From the NCBI GenBank assembly GCA_020846655.1, contig JADLDL010000210.1, forward strand, positions 1 to 46,222: 46,222 nucleotides of DNA, in the 5' to 3' direction. A model generated the notes under the pieces. The model did no database searches. It was not told the DNA's origin and saw only the letters and a list, made by a program, of their open reading frames with translations. The translations under genes and the position numbers were made by a program. Source of the stretch: Saprospiraceae bacterium. Lineage in GTDB: Bacteria; Bacteroidota; Bacteroidia; Chitinophagales; Saprospiraceae. Every line of letters starts with the position of its first letter. Within the stretch, counting starts at the first letter, position 1. Of this stretch, positions 1 through 8,774 are shown piece after piece.

Positions 1-1319
1 CCCGACAGTTGGCTGACGTATACCTGCTGCTGAGGCCGGCTGAAGAGAAACCGCTCGAGCAATTGGGCGGCGCTCAGTTCTTTGCCTTTTTCCAGCGGAA
101 TCACATCGGCGATGTCGCGCACGGCGTCGATGACGCGTTTGTCTTCGTTGAGTTGAATGCCTTCCTGCCGGTAAAATCCGAAAATAATGGTGTCGCCTAC
201 GATGACCTTTCCGGTGTCGGTTGGCACATTTTGGGTGATGAGTTCCAGAAAGGTGGATTTGCCGGCGCCATTGGGGCCCACGACCCCAACGCGTTCCTTG
301 CGTTTGAATTTATAGGAAAAATTTTCGAGCAACACCTTTTCGCCGTAGCGTTTGCTGATGTTGTGGCATTCCACAATTTTGCTACCCAACCAGTTTTCCT
401 TGATTTGGAGGCTCATTTCCTCCTTTTTCACTTTCAGGGCGTCGTTGTTTTCCCGCCGGTCAAAATAGGCGTCCACCCTGGCTTTGGCTTTGGTGGTACG
501 GGCCTGCGGGCTGCGTCGCACCCAATCGAGTTCGCGCTTGAGTAATTTGTTCTGGCGTTCGTAGGTGGTGGCGGCAACCTCCTCGCGGAGGGCTTTTTTT
601 TCGAGATAATCGGAATAATTGCCTTTGTAGCGGTAGAGTTGACCGCCGTCGAGTTCGATGATGTTGTCGCACACATTTTCGAGAAAATAGCGGTCGTGCG
701 TCACCATAAACAAGGTAATACCCGGTTGTTGGAGGTATTCTTCGAGCCATTCGATCATGTCCACGTCCAGGTGGTTGGTCGGCTCATCGAGGATCAGGAA
801 ATCGGGTTCGTCGAGCAGTACTTTCACCAGGGCCAGGCGTTTTTGCTGGCCGCCGGAAAGGGTGTTCACTTTTTGCTCCAGGTTGTGCATGCCAAAGCGA
901 AACAGCAGTTCTTTTACTTTCGACTCAAAGGACCAGGCCTGAAATTCGTCCATGGCTGCCATGGCTTCCTGTAGTTCCACGGCCTGTTCGGGGTGCGCCA
1001 GGGCGTGTTCGTAGCGACGCACCACTCGCACGAGGGGGATAGAATCGTCGAGCACCGCGCCCAGCACATCGATCCCGGGGTGAAATTCGGGTTCCTGGTC
1101 GAGCCAACCGATCCGGATATCTTTCCGCAGGATAATTTTTGCGTTTTCGCCTTCGCTGCCTTCCTTGCCCGCAATGACGCGCATCAGGGTGGTTTTGCCG
1201 GTGCCGTTTTTGGCGATCAGCCCTATTTTTTGCCCCTTGTCGATGTGCAGACTAATTTGGCGAAACAAGACTTTTTCGCCGTAGGACTTGGTGACGTTTT
1301 CGAGTGTAAGAAAGTTCAT
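1..1319 (-). CDS. ABC-F family ATPase, Uup-like (3' end cut by window edge)
   Basis: Soluble tandem-ATPase protein without membrane segments. ABC-F proteins act on ribosomes or, for Uup, on ribosome function and DNA-repair intermediates. Reading back from the ATG at 1319, the first cassette has Walker A (NGTGKTT, about residues 38-44), the signature LSGGQQ (about 153) and Walker B LILDEPTNHLD (about 175). A charged linker with WVRRSPQARTTKAKAR follows, which resembles Uup more than EttA. The second cassette has Walker A GPNGAGKST (about 350). The window ends exactly inside the second signature (QLSG), so about a fifth of the protein, including any C-terminal coiled coil, is missing. A TACCTTTG box lies 30 bp upstream of the start. 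ABC-F membership is certain from the motifs; the Uup subgroup is inferred from the linker. Confidence 0.93.
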   Translation of the reverse strand, partial: MNFLTLENVTKSYGEKVLFRQISLHIDKGQKIGLIAKNGTGKTTLMRVIAGKEGSEGENAKIILRKDIRIGWLDQEPEFHPGIDVLGAVLDDSIPLVRVVRRYEHALAHPEQAVELQEAMAAMDEFQAWSFESKVKELLFRFGMHNLEQKVNTLSGGQQKRLALVKVLLDEPDFLILDEPTNHLDVDMIEWLEEYLQQPGITLFMVTHDRYFLENVCDNIIELDGGQLYRYKGNYSDYLEKKALREEVAATTYERQNKLLKRELDWVRRSPQARTTKAKARVDAYFDRRENNDALKVKKEEMSLQIKENWLGSKIVECHNISKRYGEKVLLENFSYKFKRKERVGVVGPNGAGKSTFLELITQNVPTDTGKVIVGDTIIFGFYRQEGIQLNEDKRVIDAVRDIADVIPLEKGKELSAAQLLERFLFSRPQQQVYVSQLS

Positions 1320-1348
1320 GGATCTAGCAGCACGCCATTTTGCGCGGC

Positions 1349-1356
1349 CAAAGGTA
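1349..1356 (-). promoter_or_regulatory. Putative -7 box of the ABC-F gene
   Basis: TACCTTTG on the minus strand matches the Bacteroidota -7 consensus TAnnTTTG and ends 30 nt before the ATG. No clear TTTG was seen at the -33 spacing. Confidence 0.45.
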
Positions 1357-1365
1357 TACAATTCA

Positions 1366-1625
1366 GCGGCAGTTTGCAGTTTGCAGGGGCAGTAGGCAGT
1401 AGCACTAGGCAGTAGCAGGGGGCAGTAGCAGTTTGCAGTAGGCAGTAGCAGTAGGGAGGGGCTGGTATTTAAACGAGTAGTTGGTATCCTAACACAGATG
1501 TTGGATTTAAAAAATTGATTTAACCGTTTGGTTTTCTATTTTTTAAAACGACTGAATTCGCCCTGCCTACTGCCACTGCCTACTGCCACTGCCTACTGCC
1601 ACTGCCTACTGCAAACTGCAAACTG
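1366..1625. repeat. Inverted arrays of GGCAGTA / TTTGCAG short repeats
   Basis: This 306-bp gap between two minus-strand genes holds no credible gene. The left arm (about 1366-1456) is an irregular run of GGCAGTA, GCAGTAGCA and TTTGCAG words. The right arm (about 1563-1625) carries the complementary words: a 13-bp unit CTGCCTACTGCCA repeated about 3.8 times, then CTGCAAA twice. The arms flank roughly 105 bp of AT-rich sequence, so the two arrays are inverted relative to each other. The right arm runs up to the stop codon of the YbbP-like gene. There are no uniform spacers as in CRISPR and no transposase. The arms could form a large hairpin ending the permease transcript, or be the site of a small mobile repeat. 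Confidence 0.8.
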
Positions 1626-4157
1626 TTACACTTCTGCCCGCAGGACTTCGAGCGGCGGCTTACGCACCACCTCCCGGCTGTTCAGCAAGCCGATGACCAC
1701 CGTAATCAGCGTAATCACCACAAACGTTACGGCCAGCGGCAGCCAATCGGGCTCAAACGGGATTTTGAACGCAAAACGCGCCAGGGCCCAGGCCCCGGCT
1801 ACTGAAAGCCCAACCCCTGCCAGGCAGGCCAGCGCACCCAGCAACAGGTATTCCAGCGAAATAATCCGCAAAATCACCCGCCGCGAGGCCCCCAGGGTGC
1901 GCAGCAGGACACTCTCCCGAATCCGCGCAAACTTGCCCTGGTAAATCGAACTGAGCAACACCAACAAGCCGGTCAGGATGCTAAACATGGCCATAAATCG
2001 AATCACAAACGATACTTTGCCCAGCACCTCGTCTACGGATTTCAGGATCTGCGTCAAGTCGATGGCCGAAATATTGGGGTACCGCCGCACCAGGTCCGCC
2101 TGAAAACGAGCCGACTGCTCGGCATTGTTCACCCGCGAAACAACCACATGAAACTGCGGCGCCGGCTCCAGCACGCCTTTCGGAAAGACAATCATAAAAT
2201 TGGTCTGCACCCGGTTAAAATTCACTTTGCGCACGCTGCCCACCTCCGTCTCCAGGCGTGTGCCCTGCACGTTGAACACCATTTTGGTGCCGACTTTAGC
2301 CTTTGTGGCGCGTTGCAGGTTGTCGGAAATTGAAATTTTAACTGGCTGCCCGGGACTGTGCTCTCCGACCCACTGGCCTTCGGTCACTTCCTCGGTATCG
2401 ATCAGCGAATCGCGAAACGTGACGCGGTATTCGCGATCCCACACCCATTTGGGTAGCGATTGGGTGGTATCCGCCTCGTCCTGCATCTTGGTGCGCCCAT
2501 CCAGGGTTTCCAGTCGGGTGGTCACGATCGGCACCTGCTGCAGCACCGGCATGTCGTACGAACGCACCAGGGCAGCCACGCTGTCTTTTTGAGCGGATTG
2601 GATATCAAACAACACCATATTGGGCTGGTTGCCGCTGCCCGAAAATTCCACCTGCCGCAACAACAGGTTTTGAATCAAAAACAAGGTGGACAAGAGCATG
2701 GTGCCCAAGCCAATGGTCACAACCAGCAACACCGTCTGGTTTTCGGGGCGAAACAAATTCGCGATGCCCTGCCGCCACACGTAGGACCATTTTTTTGGAA
2801 AAAACCGGCGCAACAAAAACATCATCAGCCGGGCCACCCCAAACAACAGCAAAAACGCCAACGCAATACCACCAATAAACCAAAGGGTTTCTTGCCAATC
2901 GCGGATCAGCCACCAGGTGAACCCAAACAAAGCCGCCGCGATGAGGCTGTAAATGCCCCAACGCAAGCCGCCGTTGACCCGCTCCTGCTCCCCATAGGAC
3001 GCCCGCAGCGTGCGCAGCGGCGAGGTGCGCAAAATGCCCGACAAGGGCAGCAACGCAAATAAAATAGCCACCGAAACCCCCAGCAGCACCCCTTGTAACG
3101 CCGAAACCGGCGAAAAATCGGTACTCACGGTTTCGATAGGCAACAGGTCTTTCGTTACCCAGGGCAAGAGTTTTTGGATCAGCGAACCTAAGGTAGCCCC
3201 TAGCACCGCCCCCAAAAGCCCGATGCCGGCCACCTGCACCAGGTACACGTAAAATGCTTTTTTGCCGCTGGCACCCAGGCAACGCAGGATGGCCACCGTA
3301 GTGAGTTTGTCTTTGATGTAAATATGCACCGCCCCGGCTACGCCGATGCAGCCCAACAACAGGGCCACAAAACCAACCAGGTTCAGAAACGTAGAAAAAT
3401 TGCCGAAGGCCTGCCCGATCCCTTGTTTGTTGCTCTCCACCGTTTCCCAGTCCATATTGGCTTTTTCCAGCGGCTTTTCCAGCCGGGCAACCAGGCTATC
3501 CAGGTCGCGGGTGGCCGGAATTTTAAAATAATACTGGTACCAGATCCGGCTGCCTGTTTGCACCAGGCCCGTAGAGTCCAGCCATTGCATCGGGATAAAA
3601 GCCACCGGCGCGATGGCCGACCCGATACCCGCCCGGCCCGGGCGCGACAACAAGTCGCCCTCAATCCGGAAACGCTGGGTACCAATCTGTACCGTATCGC
3701 CCGGCTCCACGCCGAATTGCAACATCAGCCCGTGCTCCACCAGGGCCCGTTTTTCGCCGCTTTGCTGGTAGGTCTGCCAACTCTTTTCCGGCACGCTTTT
3801 CCAAGTGCCAAAAAACGGGTAGCCGGGGTCGGCCGCCCGCACGTTGGTGAGGCGCGTGCCCTGGCTTTTGGGGAAATAACTCATGTTGAGCAGGTTGAAC
3901 ACCCGCGCCCGCTCCACCCCCGGCGTTGCCATGGCAATGGCCATGAGCGAGTCGGACAAAGGTTGGTTCCCTTGAATGAGCAAGTCGGCGCCCAGCAGGC
4001 TTTTGGCCTCCCGGTCGATATCTTTGGTCAGGTTGACGCTGAAGGAACGCACCGCCGTGAGTGCGGCAATGCCGGCCACAATGGCCGAAATAAACAACAA
4101 GAGGCGGGCGCGGTTGCGGCGGCTGTCGCGCCAGGCCATTTTCAGAATAAACGACAT
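1626..4157 (-). CDS. YbbP-like ABC transporter permease (FtsX domains)
   Basis: Inner-membrane permease of 843 residues, the usual size of the COG3127/YbbP family, with two FtsX-type domains. The N-terminus (MAWRDSRRNRARLLLFISAI) is the family's typical first helix. A long periplasmic region follows (about 40-250). One cluster of hydrophobic helices lies near 255-375, more helices near 400-475, a second periplasmic part near 490-690, and a final three-helix FtsX domain near 700-840. Known relatives pair with a YbbA/LolD-type ATPase and often sit beside the esterase TesA. No such ATPase is present here: downstream is the ABC-F gene, which is not a transporter partner. A TATCTTTG box about 99 bp upstream suggests its own promoter, separate from lspA. 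Family is clear; substrate is unknown. Confidence 0.88.
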   Translation of the reverse strand: MSFILKMAWRDSRRNRARLLLFISAIVAGIAALTAVRSFSVNLTKDIDREAKSLLGADLLIQGNQPLSDSLMAIAMATPGVERARVFNLLNMSYFPKSQGTRLTNVRAADPGYPFFGTWKSVPEKSWQTYQQSGEKRALVEHGLMLQFGVEPGDTVQIGTQRFRIEGDLLSRPGRAGIGSAIAPVAFIPMQWLDSTGLVQTGSRIWYQYYFKIPATRDLDSLVARLEKPLEKANMDWETVESNKQGIGQAFGNFSTFLNLVGFVALLLGCIGVAGAVHIYIKDKLTTVAILRCLGASGKKAFYVYLVQVAGIGLLGAVLGATLGSLIQKLLPWVTKDLLPIETVSTDFSPVSALQGVLLGVSVAILFALLPLSGILRTSPLRTLRASYGEQERVNGGLRWGIYSLIAAALFGFTWWLIRDWQETLWFIGGIALAFLLLFGVARLMMFLLRRFFPKKWSYVWRQGIANLFRPENQTVLLVVTIGLGTMLLSTLFLIQNLLLRQVEFSGSGNQPNMVLFDIQSAQKDSVAALVRSYDMPVLQQVPIVTTRLETLDGRTKMQDEADTTQSLPKWVWDREYRVTFRDSLIDTEEVTEGQWVGEHSPGQPVKISISDNLQRATKAKVGTKMVFNVQGTRLETEVGSVRKVNFNRVQTNFMIVFPKGVLEPAPQFHVVVSRVNNAEQSARFQADLVRRYPNISAIDLTQILKSVDEVLGKVSFVIRFMAMFSILTGLLVLLSSIYQGKFARIRESVLLRTLGASRRVILRIISLEYLLLGALACLAGVGLSVAGAWALARFAFKIPFEPDWLPLAVTFVVITLITVVIGLLNSREVVRKPPLEVLRAEV

Positions 4158-4255
4158 GCTTCAGTAGGCTGTGCTCCTCCGGTCAACAACCAAAGGAAAA
4201 GAAAGTGACTGGCCGGCACAGCGGAGAGGCGGAGCGGCCGCTTTCAGGAACAGCC

Positions 4256-4263
4256 CAAAGATA
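4256..4263 (-). promoter_or_regulatory. Putative -7 box of the YbbP-like gene
   Basis: TATCTTTG on the minus strand matches TAnnTTTG in the 164-bp gap between lspA and the permease. It would give a leader of about 90 nt. No good -33 element was found. Confidence 0.35.
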
Positions 4264-4321
4264 GTGGAGTTGTGGCGGAGCAGCCTTTTTTCGATGGAAA
4301 ACAAGGATGGCCGGACGAAAG

Positions 4322-4810
4322 TCAGTCTTTTTTAAAAAACTGGAGGCCCAACATCAGCAAGACGCCAACAGTGATGCACACGTCAGCCACGTTGAAAATG
4401 CCGGTGTGCAGGTTTTGGACGCTCAGGATCATAAAATCCGGCACCCGGCTGTCGTGGAAAATCCGGTCGGTCAAATTGCCCAGCCCGCCCGAAAAAATAA
4501 GCGCCAACGCAGCAATCTGGCCGGATGGCAACTGACCGGCCTGCCGCAGGGTATAGACCAGCAAAAAGGCCAGCATGGCTACCGGAAACAGGTGCAACAA
4601 CCAAAACCGCACGCTTTCGGGCCAGTCGGCCCCCAGGCTCATCGCAGCGCCCGTATTCTCGGCATACTCCAGCCGGAACGTATCGTTCCAGTAGGAAATA
4701 CCCTCCCGGTGTGCCAGGTGCTCCTTGGCCAGGTGCTTGGTCACCCGGTCACAGCCAACGGCAGAAAAAGTAATCAACAAAAAGAGCAGGAGTTTGACGG
4801 GTAATTTCAT
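4322..4810 (-). CDS. lspA: Lipoprotein signal peptidase (signal peptidase II)
   Basis: Inner-membrane aspartyl protease that removes the signal peptide from prolipoproteins after diacylglyceryl transfer. The 162-residue protein has the family's conserved stretches: NTGAA (52-56), GNLTDR with catalytic Asp115, and FNVADV with catalytic Asp143. Four hydrophobic helices fit the fold. I chose the ATG at 4810 rather than an upstream codon at 4843 because the family starts directly with the first helix (MKLPVKLLLF). Its likely clients in this window include the dehydrogenase, dipeptidase and beta-barrel lipoproteins. It is followed by the YbbP-like permease after 164 bp. Length and both catalytic aspartates make the call secure. 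Confidence 0.96.
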   Translation of the reverse strand: MKLPVKLLLFLLITFSAVGCDRVTKHLAKEHLAHREGISYWNDTFRLEYAENTGAAMSLGADWPESVRFWLLHLFPVAMLAFLLVYTLRQAGQLPSGQIAALALIFSGGLGNLTDRIFHDSRVPDFMILSVQNLHTGIFNVADVCITVGVLLMLGLQFFKKD

Positions 4811-4964
4811 GGCCGGTAGTTTAAAATGCCGTTGTTGCCGCAAAGATCGGGTGATTTTGCCCGGCTGGGCTAATTAATTTTATCCCTCGACGCTGGCGGC
4901 TATTCCAAACGGATTCCTTGCCTTGAAAATTACGCCAACGCAGGCTCAGGCCCAAAAATCTCCC

Positions 4965-6320
4965 TCACACCGCCTGGCTGAACAATTTCCCTTCGGGTTG
5001 TTTAGCCCAGTAATGGGCATCAAATGCCATACAAATGTTGCGCAGGAAGGGCCGGCCGGCTGCTGTCACACGCACCCGGAAAGGCTCTAGTTCTACCAGC
5101 CCATCCTCGGCCAATTGTTCCAGTCGGGCGAGCACGGCAGGCAGTATTTCATCCTGCTCTTCCGGCCAAAACCAGGTGGTTTCGTCGCGGGTCATCAGTT
5201 GGAGGATGTGTTTGCGCATTCGCCGGTCCTGCTCCGTCAGAAAATGGCCCCGAAACACAGGCAGGCGGCCGGCATCCAGGGCCAGTTGATAGCCCGCAAT
5301 AGTTTTTTCATTTTGTGCAAAAGCATTCCAGGTATCGCCAATGGCAGAGGCCCCCAGCCCGATCATGAGCGGCGTACGCATGGGGGTGTAGCCCATAAAG
5401 TTGCGGTGCAGGGTGCCGTGTTCGAGCGCCAGGCTCAGGGTATCGGTGGGTAGCGCAAAGTGGTCCATCCCGATTTCGAGATAGCCCATGCCCTCCAGGC
5501 GCTCCCGGCCGGCTTCGTACAGCCGCCGTTTGGCAGCCCCGCCGGGCAAGTCGGCCTCGGAGTAGGCGGTTTGGCTCTGCTTGAGCCAGGGCACGTGGGC
5601 ATAGCTGTAAAACGCGATCCGGTCGGGTCGCAGTTGTTCGAGGTAATCCGCGTCGCGTTGGATGTGCACTTCGGTTTGGCGGGGCAGGCCAAAAATCAGG
5701 TCGTAATTGATCGAGTGGTAACCGACTTGGCGGGCGGTTTCCGTGCAACGCAGCACTTCTTCGGCGGTTTGTTGCCGGTTGACCAGCTGCATCAGCCCGT
5801 CGTCAAAATCCTGCACGCCGATGCTCACCCGCCGGAAGCGCAGTTCGTACAGGGTGCGCAGGTGTGCTTCCGTCGTGCTGTTGGGGTGGGCTTCAAAGCC
5901 AAAATGCGCCCCCAGCGGGATTTCCACGTCTTCAAAAATCGACTCCAGCAGCCAGCGCAAATGCTCAGGCTGAAAAAAGGTGGGGGTGCCGCCGCCAAGG
6001 TGCAGTTCGCGCAGCACCGGCCGGCCCGGCAAAGCAGCCCGGTACAGTTTCCACTCGCGCAACACGGCCCGCAGGTACGGGATTTCCACAGCGTGGTTTT
6101 TGGTGATGTGCTTGTTGCAGCCGCAATAGGTGCACAGGCTTTCGCAAAACGGCAGGTGGATGTACAAACTGATATCCCGCTCGGTTTCGGCAGCCCGTTG
6201 TACGCGTTCGAACCAAGCCTCAGCGCTCGGTTGTTCGACGGTCCAGTAGGGCACCGTTGGGTAACTGGTGTAGCGCGGGGCGGCTATGTCGTATTTGGCA
6301 AGGAGATCAGGACGTATCAT
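4965..6320 (-). CDS. hemN: Oxygen-independent coproporphyrinogen III oxidase
   Basis: Radical-SAM enzyme that converts coproporphyrinogen III to protoporphyrinogen IX without oxygen in haem synthesis. The cluster motif is the true HemN form CxxxCxxCxC (Cys59, 63, 66, 68, within CESLCTYCGCNK), not the shorter HemW motif. A GGGTPTFF glycine-rich SAM motif follows near residue 110, and the full-length C-terminal HemN domain is present (451 residues, close to E. coli HemN). The N-terminal YDIAAPRYTSYP segment is typical of HemN. It stands alone, 154 bp from lspA and 193 bp from the transporter gene, so it is probably its own transcript. Confidence 0.96.
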   Translation of the reverse strand: MIRPDLLAKYDIAAPRYTSYPTVPYWTVEQPSAEAWFERVQRAAETERDISLYIHLPFCESLCTYCGCNKHITKNHAVEIPYLRAVLREWKLYRAALPGRPVLRELHLGGGTPTFFQPEHLRWLLESIFEDVEIPLGAHFGFEAHPNSTTEAHLRTLYELRFRRVSIGVQDFDDGLMQLVNRQQTAEEVLRCTETARQVGYHSINYDLIFGLPRQTEVHIQRDADYLEQLRPDRIAFYSYAHVPWLKQSQTAYSEADLPGGAAKRRLYEAGRERLEGMGYLEIGMDHFALPTDTLSLALEHGTLHRNFMGYTPMRTPLMIGLGASAIGDTWNAFAQNEKTIAGYQLALDAGRLPVFRGHFLTEQDRRMRKHILQLMTRDETTWFWPEEQDEILPAVLARLEQLAEDGLVELEPFRVRVTAAGRPFLRNICMAFDAHYWAKQPEGKLFSQAV

Positions 6321-6513
6321 GCGCTTGGCTGAAAGACAGGGTGGTCAAAAACAATTTCCGGAAAGCGGTTGGACGGGGACACCCACAAAAAGGTGGCGCA
6401 AGGTAGCCGCAGTGCTACCGGCTGCGAAATGAGCACGGGCAACCCGGCCGGTGACAGCGGTCATCTCCCAATTTTTTGTTGCAGAAAACAGGCCAGCGAG
6501 GCCAAAAGGCTAT

Positions 6514-7443
6514 TTATTCTGAGAATTTGGCAGGCGCCGGGGCCGCTCCGGCGGCGCTCCGCCGCCACCAGGCGGCCAGCCCCATGCCGGTTACCAAATC
6601 CCAAATACCCCACCAGGCAGCGATCAGGGCCATACCGCCCAGCCCATTGAAAAAACGAAAAATCAGCAAGAGGCCCAGCGCGGTGTTGTGTACACCTGCC
6701 TCGAAAGCCAACGTGCGGCAATCATTTTCCGGCAGCCGGCTGAGGCGCCCCAAGCCATAGCCGGCACTCAGACCCAAAGCATTGTGCACTAGCACGATCG
6801 TAAACGCAAAGCCCAGGTATTGCACCAGGTTTTTGCCGTTGCCAAAAAGAGCCAGGATCAGAATCGTAAAAAAGATGAGCAGCGCCATGCGCTGTGCCCA
6901 GGGCCGAATGCGGGCCACTATGCCAGGAAATTGGCTGTTCAGCCACATCCCGAGGAGCAAGGGGGCCAGGATCAACTCTACAATGATCAGGGCCATATCG
7001 CCAAACCCCACTTCGAAGGATTTCCGTAGTTCGTCTGAGCCAGGAATCCATTGGGACCAGAACAAAAAACCCGCCGGGGTTATCACTGTGGCCGACAAAA
7101 TAATGATGGCATTCAGCGTCACCGACAAAGCGGTGTTGGCTTTTGAAAAATGAACCAAAAAATTGGTCATATTGCCTGAAGGGCACATGCTGACCAAAAT
7201 CATGCCCATGGCCATGCTCACCGGTGGATGAAATACATAAATAATACCCAGAGTAAGCAATGGAAAGAAGAGGTACTGCATCACCATCCCCACGAAAATC
7301 GATCGTGGGAATTGCGCCACTTTCCGAAAATCCGACAGGTGAATATCCAGGGCTACGCTGAACATCAGAAACGCCATGGCAGCGTTCAGCACGGCCATCT
7401 GGTTGGGGTTGAAATTGAGGCGGAGGGCATCTACCGGGTGCAT
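6514..7443 (-). CDS. Bile acid:sodium symporter (BASS) family transporter
   Basis: Integral inner-membrane protein of 309 residues, about nine hydrophobic helices, matching the SBF/BASS family (PF01758) in length and in the MCPSGNMTNFL segment in the first half and EAGVHNTALG in the second, the two discontinuous-helix regions. Members carry out Na+-dependent uptake of bile acids, pantoate, oxo-acids or other organic anions; the substrate here cannot be read from sequence. It lies 25 bp downstream of the dehydrogenase lipoprotein gene on the same strand, so the two are probably co-transcribed. The C-terminus ends in a short alanine/proline-rich tail. Confidence 0.9.
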   Translation of the reverse strand: MHPVDALRLNFNPNQMAVLNAAMAFLMFSVALDIHLSDFRKVAQFPRSIFVGMVMQYLFFPLLTLGIIYVFHPPVSMAMGMILVSMCPSGNMTNFLVHFSKANTALSVTLNAIIILSATVITPAGFLFWSQWIPGSDELRKSFEVGFGDMALIIVELILAPLLLGMWLNSQFPGIVARIRPWAQRMALLIFFTILILALFGNGKNLVQYLGFAFTIVLVHNALGLSAGYGLGRLSRLPENDCRTLAFEAGVHNTALGLLLIFRFFNGLGGMALIAAWWGIWDLVTGMGLAAWWRRSAAGAAPAPAKFSE

Positions 7444-7468
7444 GTGGGTTCAGGTTGTGGGGGTAAAA

Positions 7469-8650
7469 CTATTTTGCGCCGTCGTAGTAAATCCGGTAAA
7501 TCGCATCGGCCTGATCGTCGGATACCAGTAGCGAGCCATCGGGCATCCATTCCAGGTCTACCGGACGGCCCCAGACTTCATCGCCAGGCTGCAACCAACC
7601 CACCGCAAAAGGCTCCTGCCCGGTGCAATTGCCTTTTTCGTCGATCCTGGCCAGTACCAGCTGGTAGCCCGATTTTTTTGCCCGGTTCCAGGAGCCATGC
7701 TCGGCCACCAGAATTTGATTTTTATACGCCGCCGGCCAATTGGCGCTTTTCCCAAACTCCAGGCCCAGCGGCGCCACGTGCGCACCGAGGTTTTGCGCCG
7801 GCGCCGTAAAATCGGAACATGGGCGTTTGTCGCCAAATTTCGGGTCTTTGATGTTTCCCTGATGGCAGTATGGATAACCGAAATGCTGTCCATCCTGTCG
7901 GGCATGGTTCAGTTCGCAGGAAGGTTCGTCTTCGCCGAGCCAGTCGCGGCCATTGTCTGTAAACCACAGCTCGCCACTCAGTGGGCTCCAGGTAAATCCG
8001 ACCGTGTTGCGGATGCCGCGCTGGACAATTTCGGGACCTTTTTCCGGGTGATCAACATCCAGGCGGGTGATGGTGGCATAAATTTCCTTTTCCGGCTCGC
8101 AGATGTTGCAGGGTGCGCCTACGGGCACATACAATTTTCCATCGGGGCCAAAGGCGATGTATTTCCAGCCGTGGTGGCCTTCTGTCGGGTACTGGTCGTA
8201 CACCACCACCGGAGCCGGCGGGTTGGCCAGATTTTTTTCAATATCGTCAAAGCGAAGGATGCGGTTCACTTCAGCCACAAACAGGCTCCCGTTGCGGAAG
8301 GCCACGCCGTTGGGCATGTTCAGGCCTGTAATCAGGGTGAATTGCTCGTCGGCTGCCCCGTCGCCGTTCGTATCCCGCAGGGCATACACATTGCCGGCGT
8401 CCCGGGTGCCCACAAAAAGAGTACCGCCCGGGCTCAGGCACAGGGAGCGGGCGTTTTTGACGTCTTCCGCGAACGTAGTAATGTGAAAGCCCTCCGGCAG
8501 TTTGATTTTCTCCAGGGGTAATTTGCCCGTATACGCCGGCGCCTTGGCCGATACCAGGGTACTCGGGGGCGGAGGTGCAACTGCGGGTGGCGTGGAAGGG
8601 GTGGAGCAGGCAATGGCAAGCAAGAGCAGGAACAAGGCAAACAGGCGCAT
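7469..8650 (-). CDS. PQQ-type glucose/sorbosone dehydrogenase-like lipoprotein
   Basis: Exported six-bladed beta-propeller protein of the GSDH family (PF07995), 393 residues. Members use PQQ to oxidise sugars, but many family proteins are uncharacterised. The ATG at 8650 is chosen because it gives a clean lipoprotein signal (MRLFALFLLLLAIAC, Cys15) followed by a Pro/Thr/Ser-rich linker; an upstream start at 8725 would put about 25 extra residues before the signal. Family segments are LPEGFHITTFAEDVKNAR, GTRDAGNVYAL, YVPVGAPCNICEP and WMPDGSLLVSDDQADAIYRIYY at the C-terminus. Several cysteines (CNIC, CHQG, CSDF) may form disulfides. It probably starts a two-gene operon with the BASS transporter, which suggests, without proof, import of an oxidation product. 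Confidence 0.88.
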   Translation of the reverse strand: MRLFALFLLLLAIACSTPSTPPAVAPPPPSTLVSAKAPAYTGKLPLEKIKLPEGFHITTFAEDVKNARSLCLSPGGTLFVGTRDAGNVYALRDTNGDGAADEQFTLITGLNMPNGVAFRNGSLFVAEVNRILRFDDIEKNLANPPAPVVVYDQYPTEGHHGWKYIAFGPDGKLYVPVGAPCNICEPEKEIYATITRLDVDHPEKGPEIVQRGIRNTVGFTWSPLSGELWFTDNGRDWLGEDEPSCELNHARQDGQHFGYPYCHQGNIKDPKFGDKRPCSDFTAPAQNLGAHVAPLGLEFGKSANWPAAYKNQILVAEHGSWNRAKKSGYQLVLARIDEKGNCTGQEPFAVGWLQPGDEVWGRPVDLEWMPDGSLLVSDDQADAIYRIYYDGAK

Positions 8651-8713
8651 GCAGATCAAGTTTTGATGGTAGACCGGGCAAAGCCTTGGTTCCGGAAAGC
8701 CATGCCGCCCGGA

Positions 8714-8721
8714 CAAATGTA
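8714..8721 (-). promoter_or_regulatory. Putative -7 box of the dehydrogenase/BASS operon
   Basis: TACATTTG on the minus strand matches TAnnTTTG, 63 bp upstream of the ATG in the 124-bp gap after the hydrolase gene. No TTTG at the expected -33 spacing. Confidence 0.4.
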
Positions 8722-8774
8722 ACAAAACCCTGAAAAAACCATCGCGCAGTTACCCGACCTGCCGGCTACGCTGT

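Noticed and set aside
1366-1625. Possible CRISPR or insertion sequence
   Set aside because: Repeats are 7-13 bp with no spacers, and no transposase or target duplication was found.
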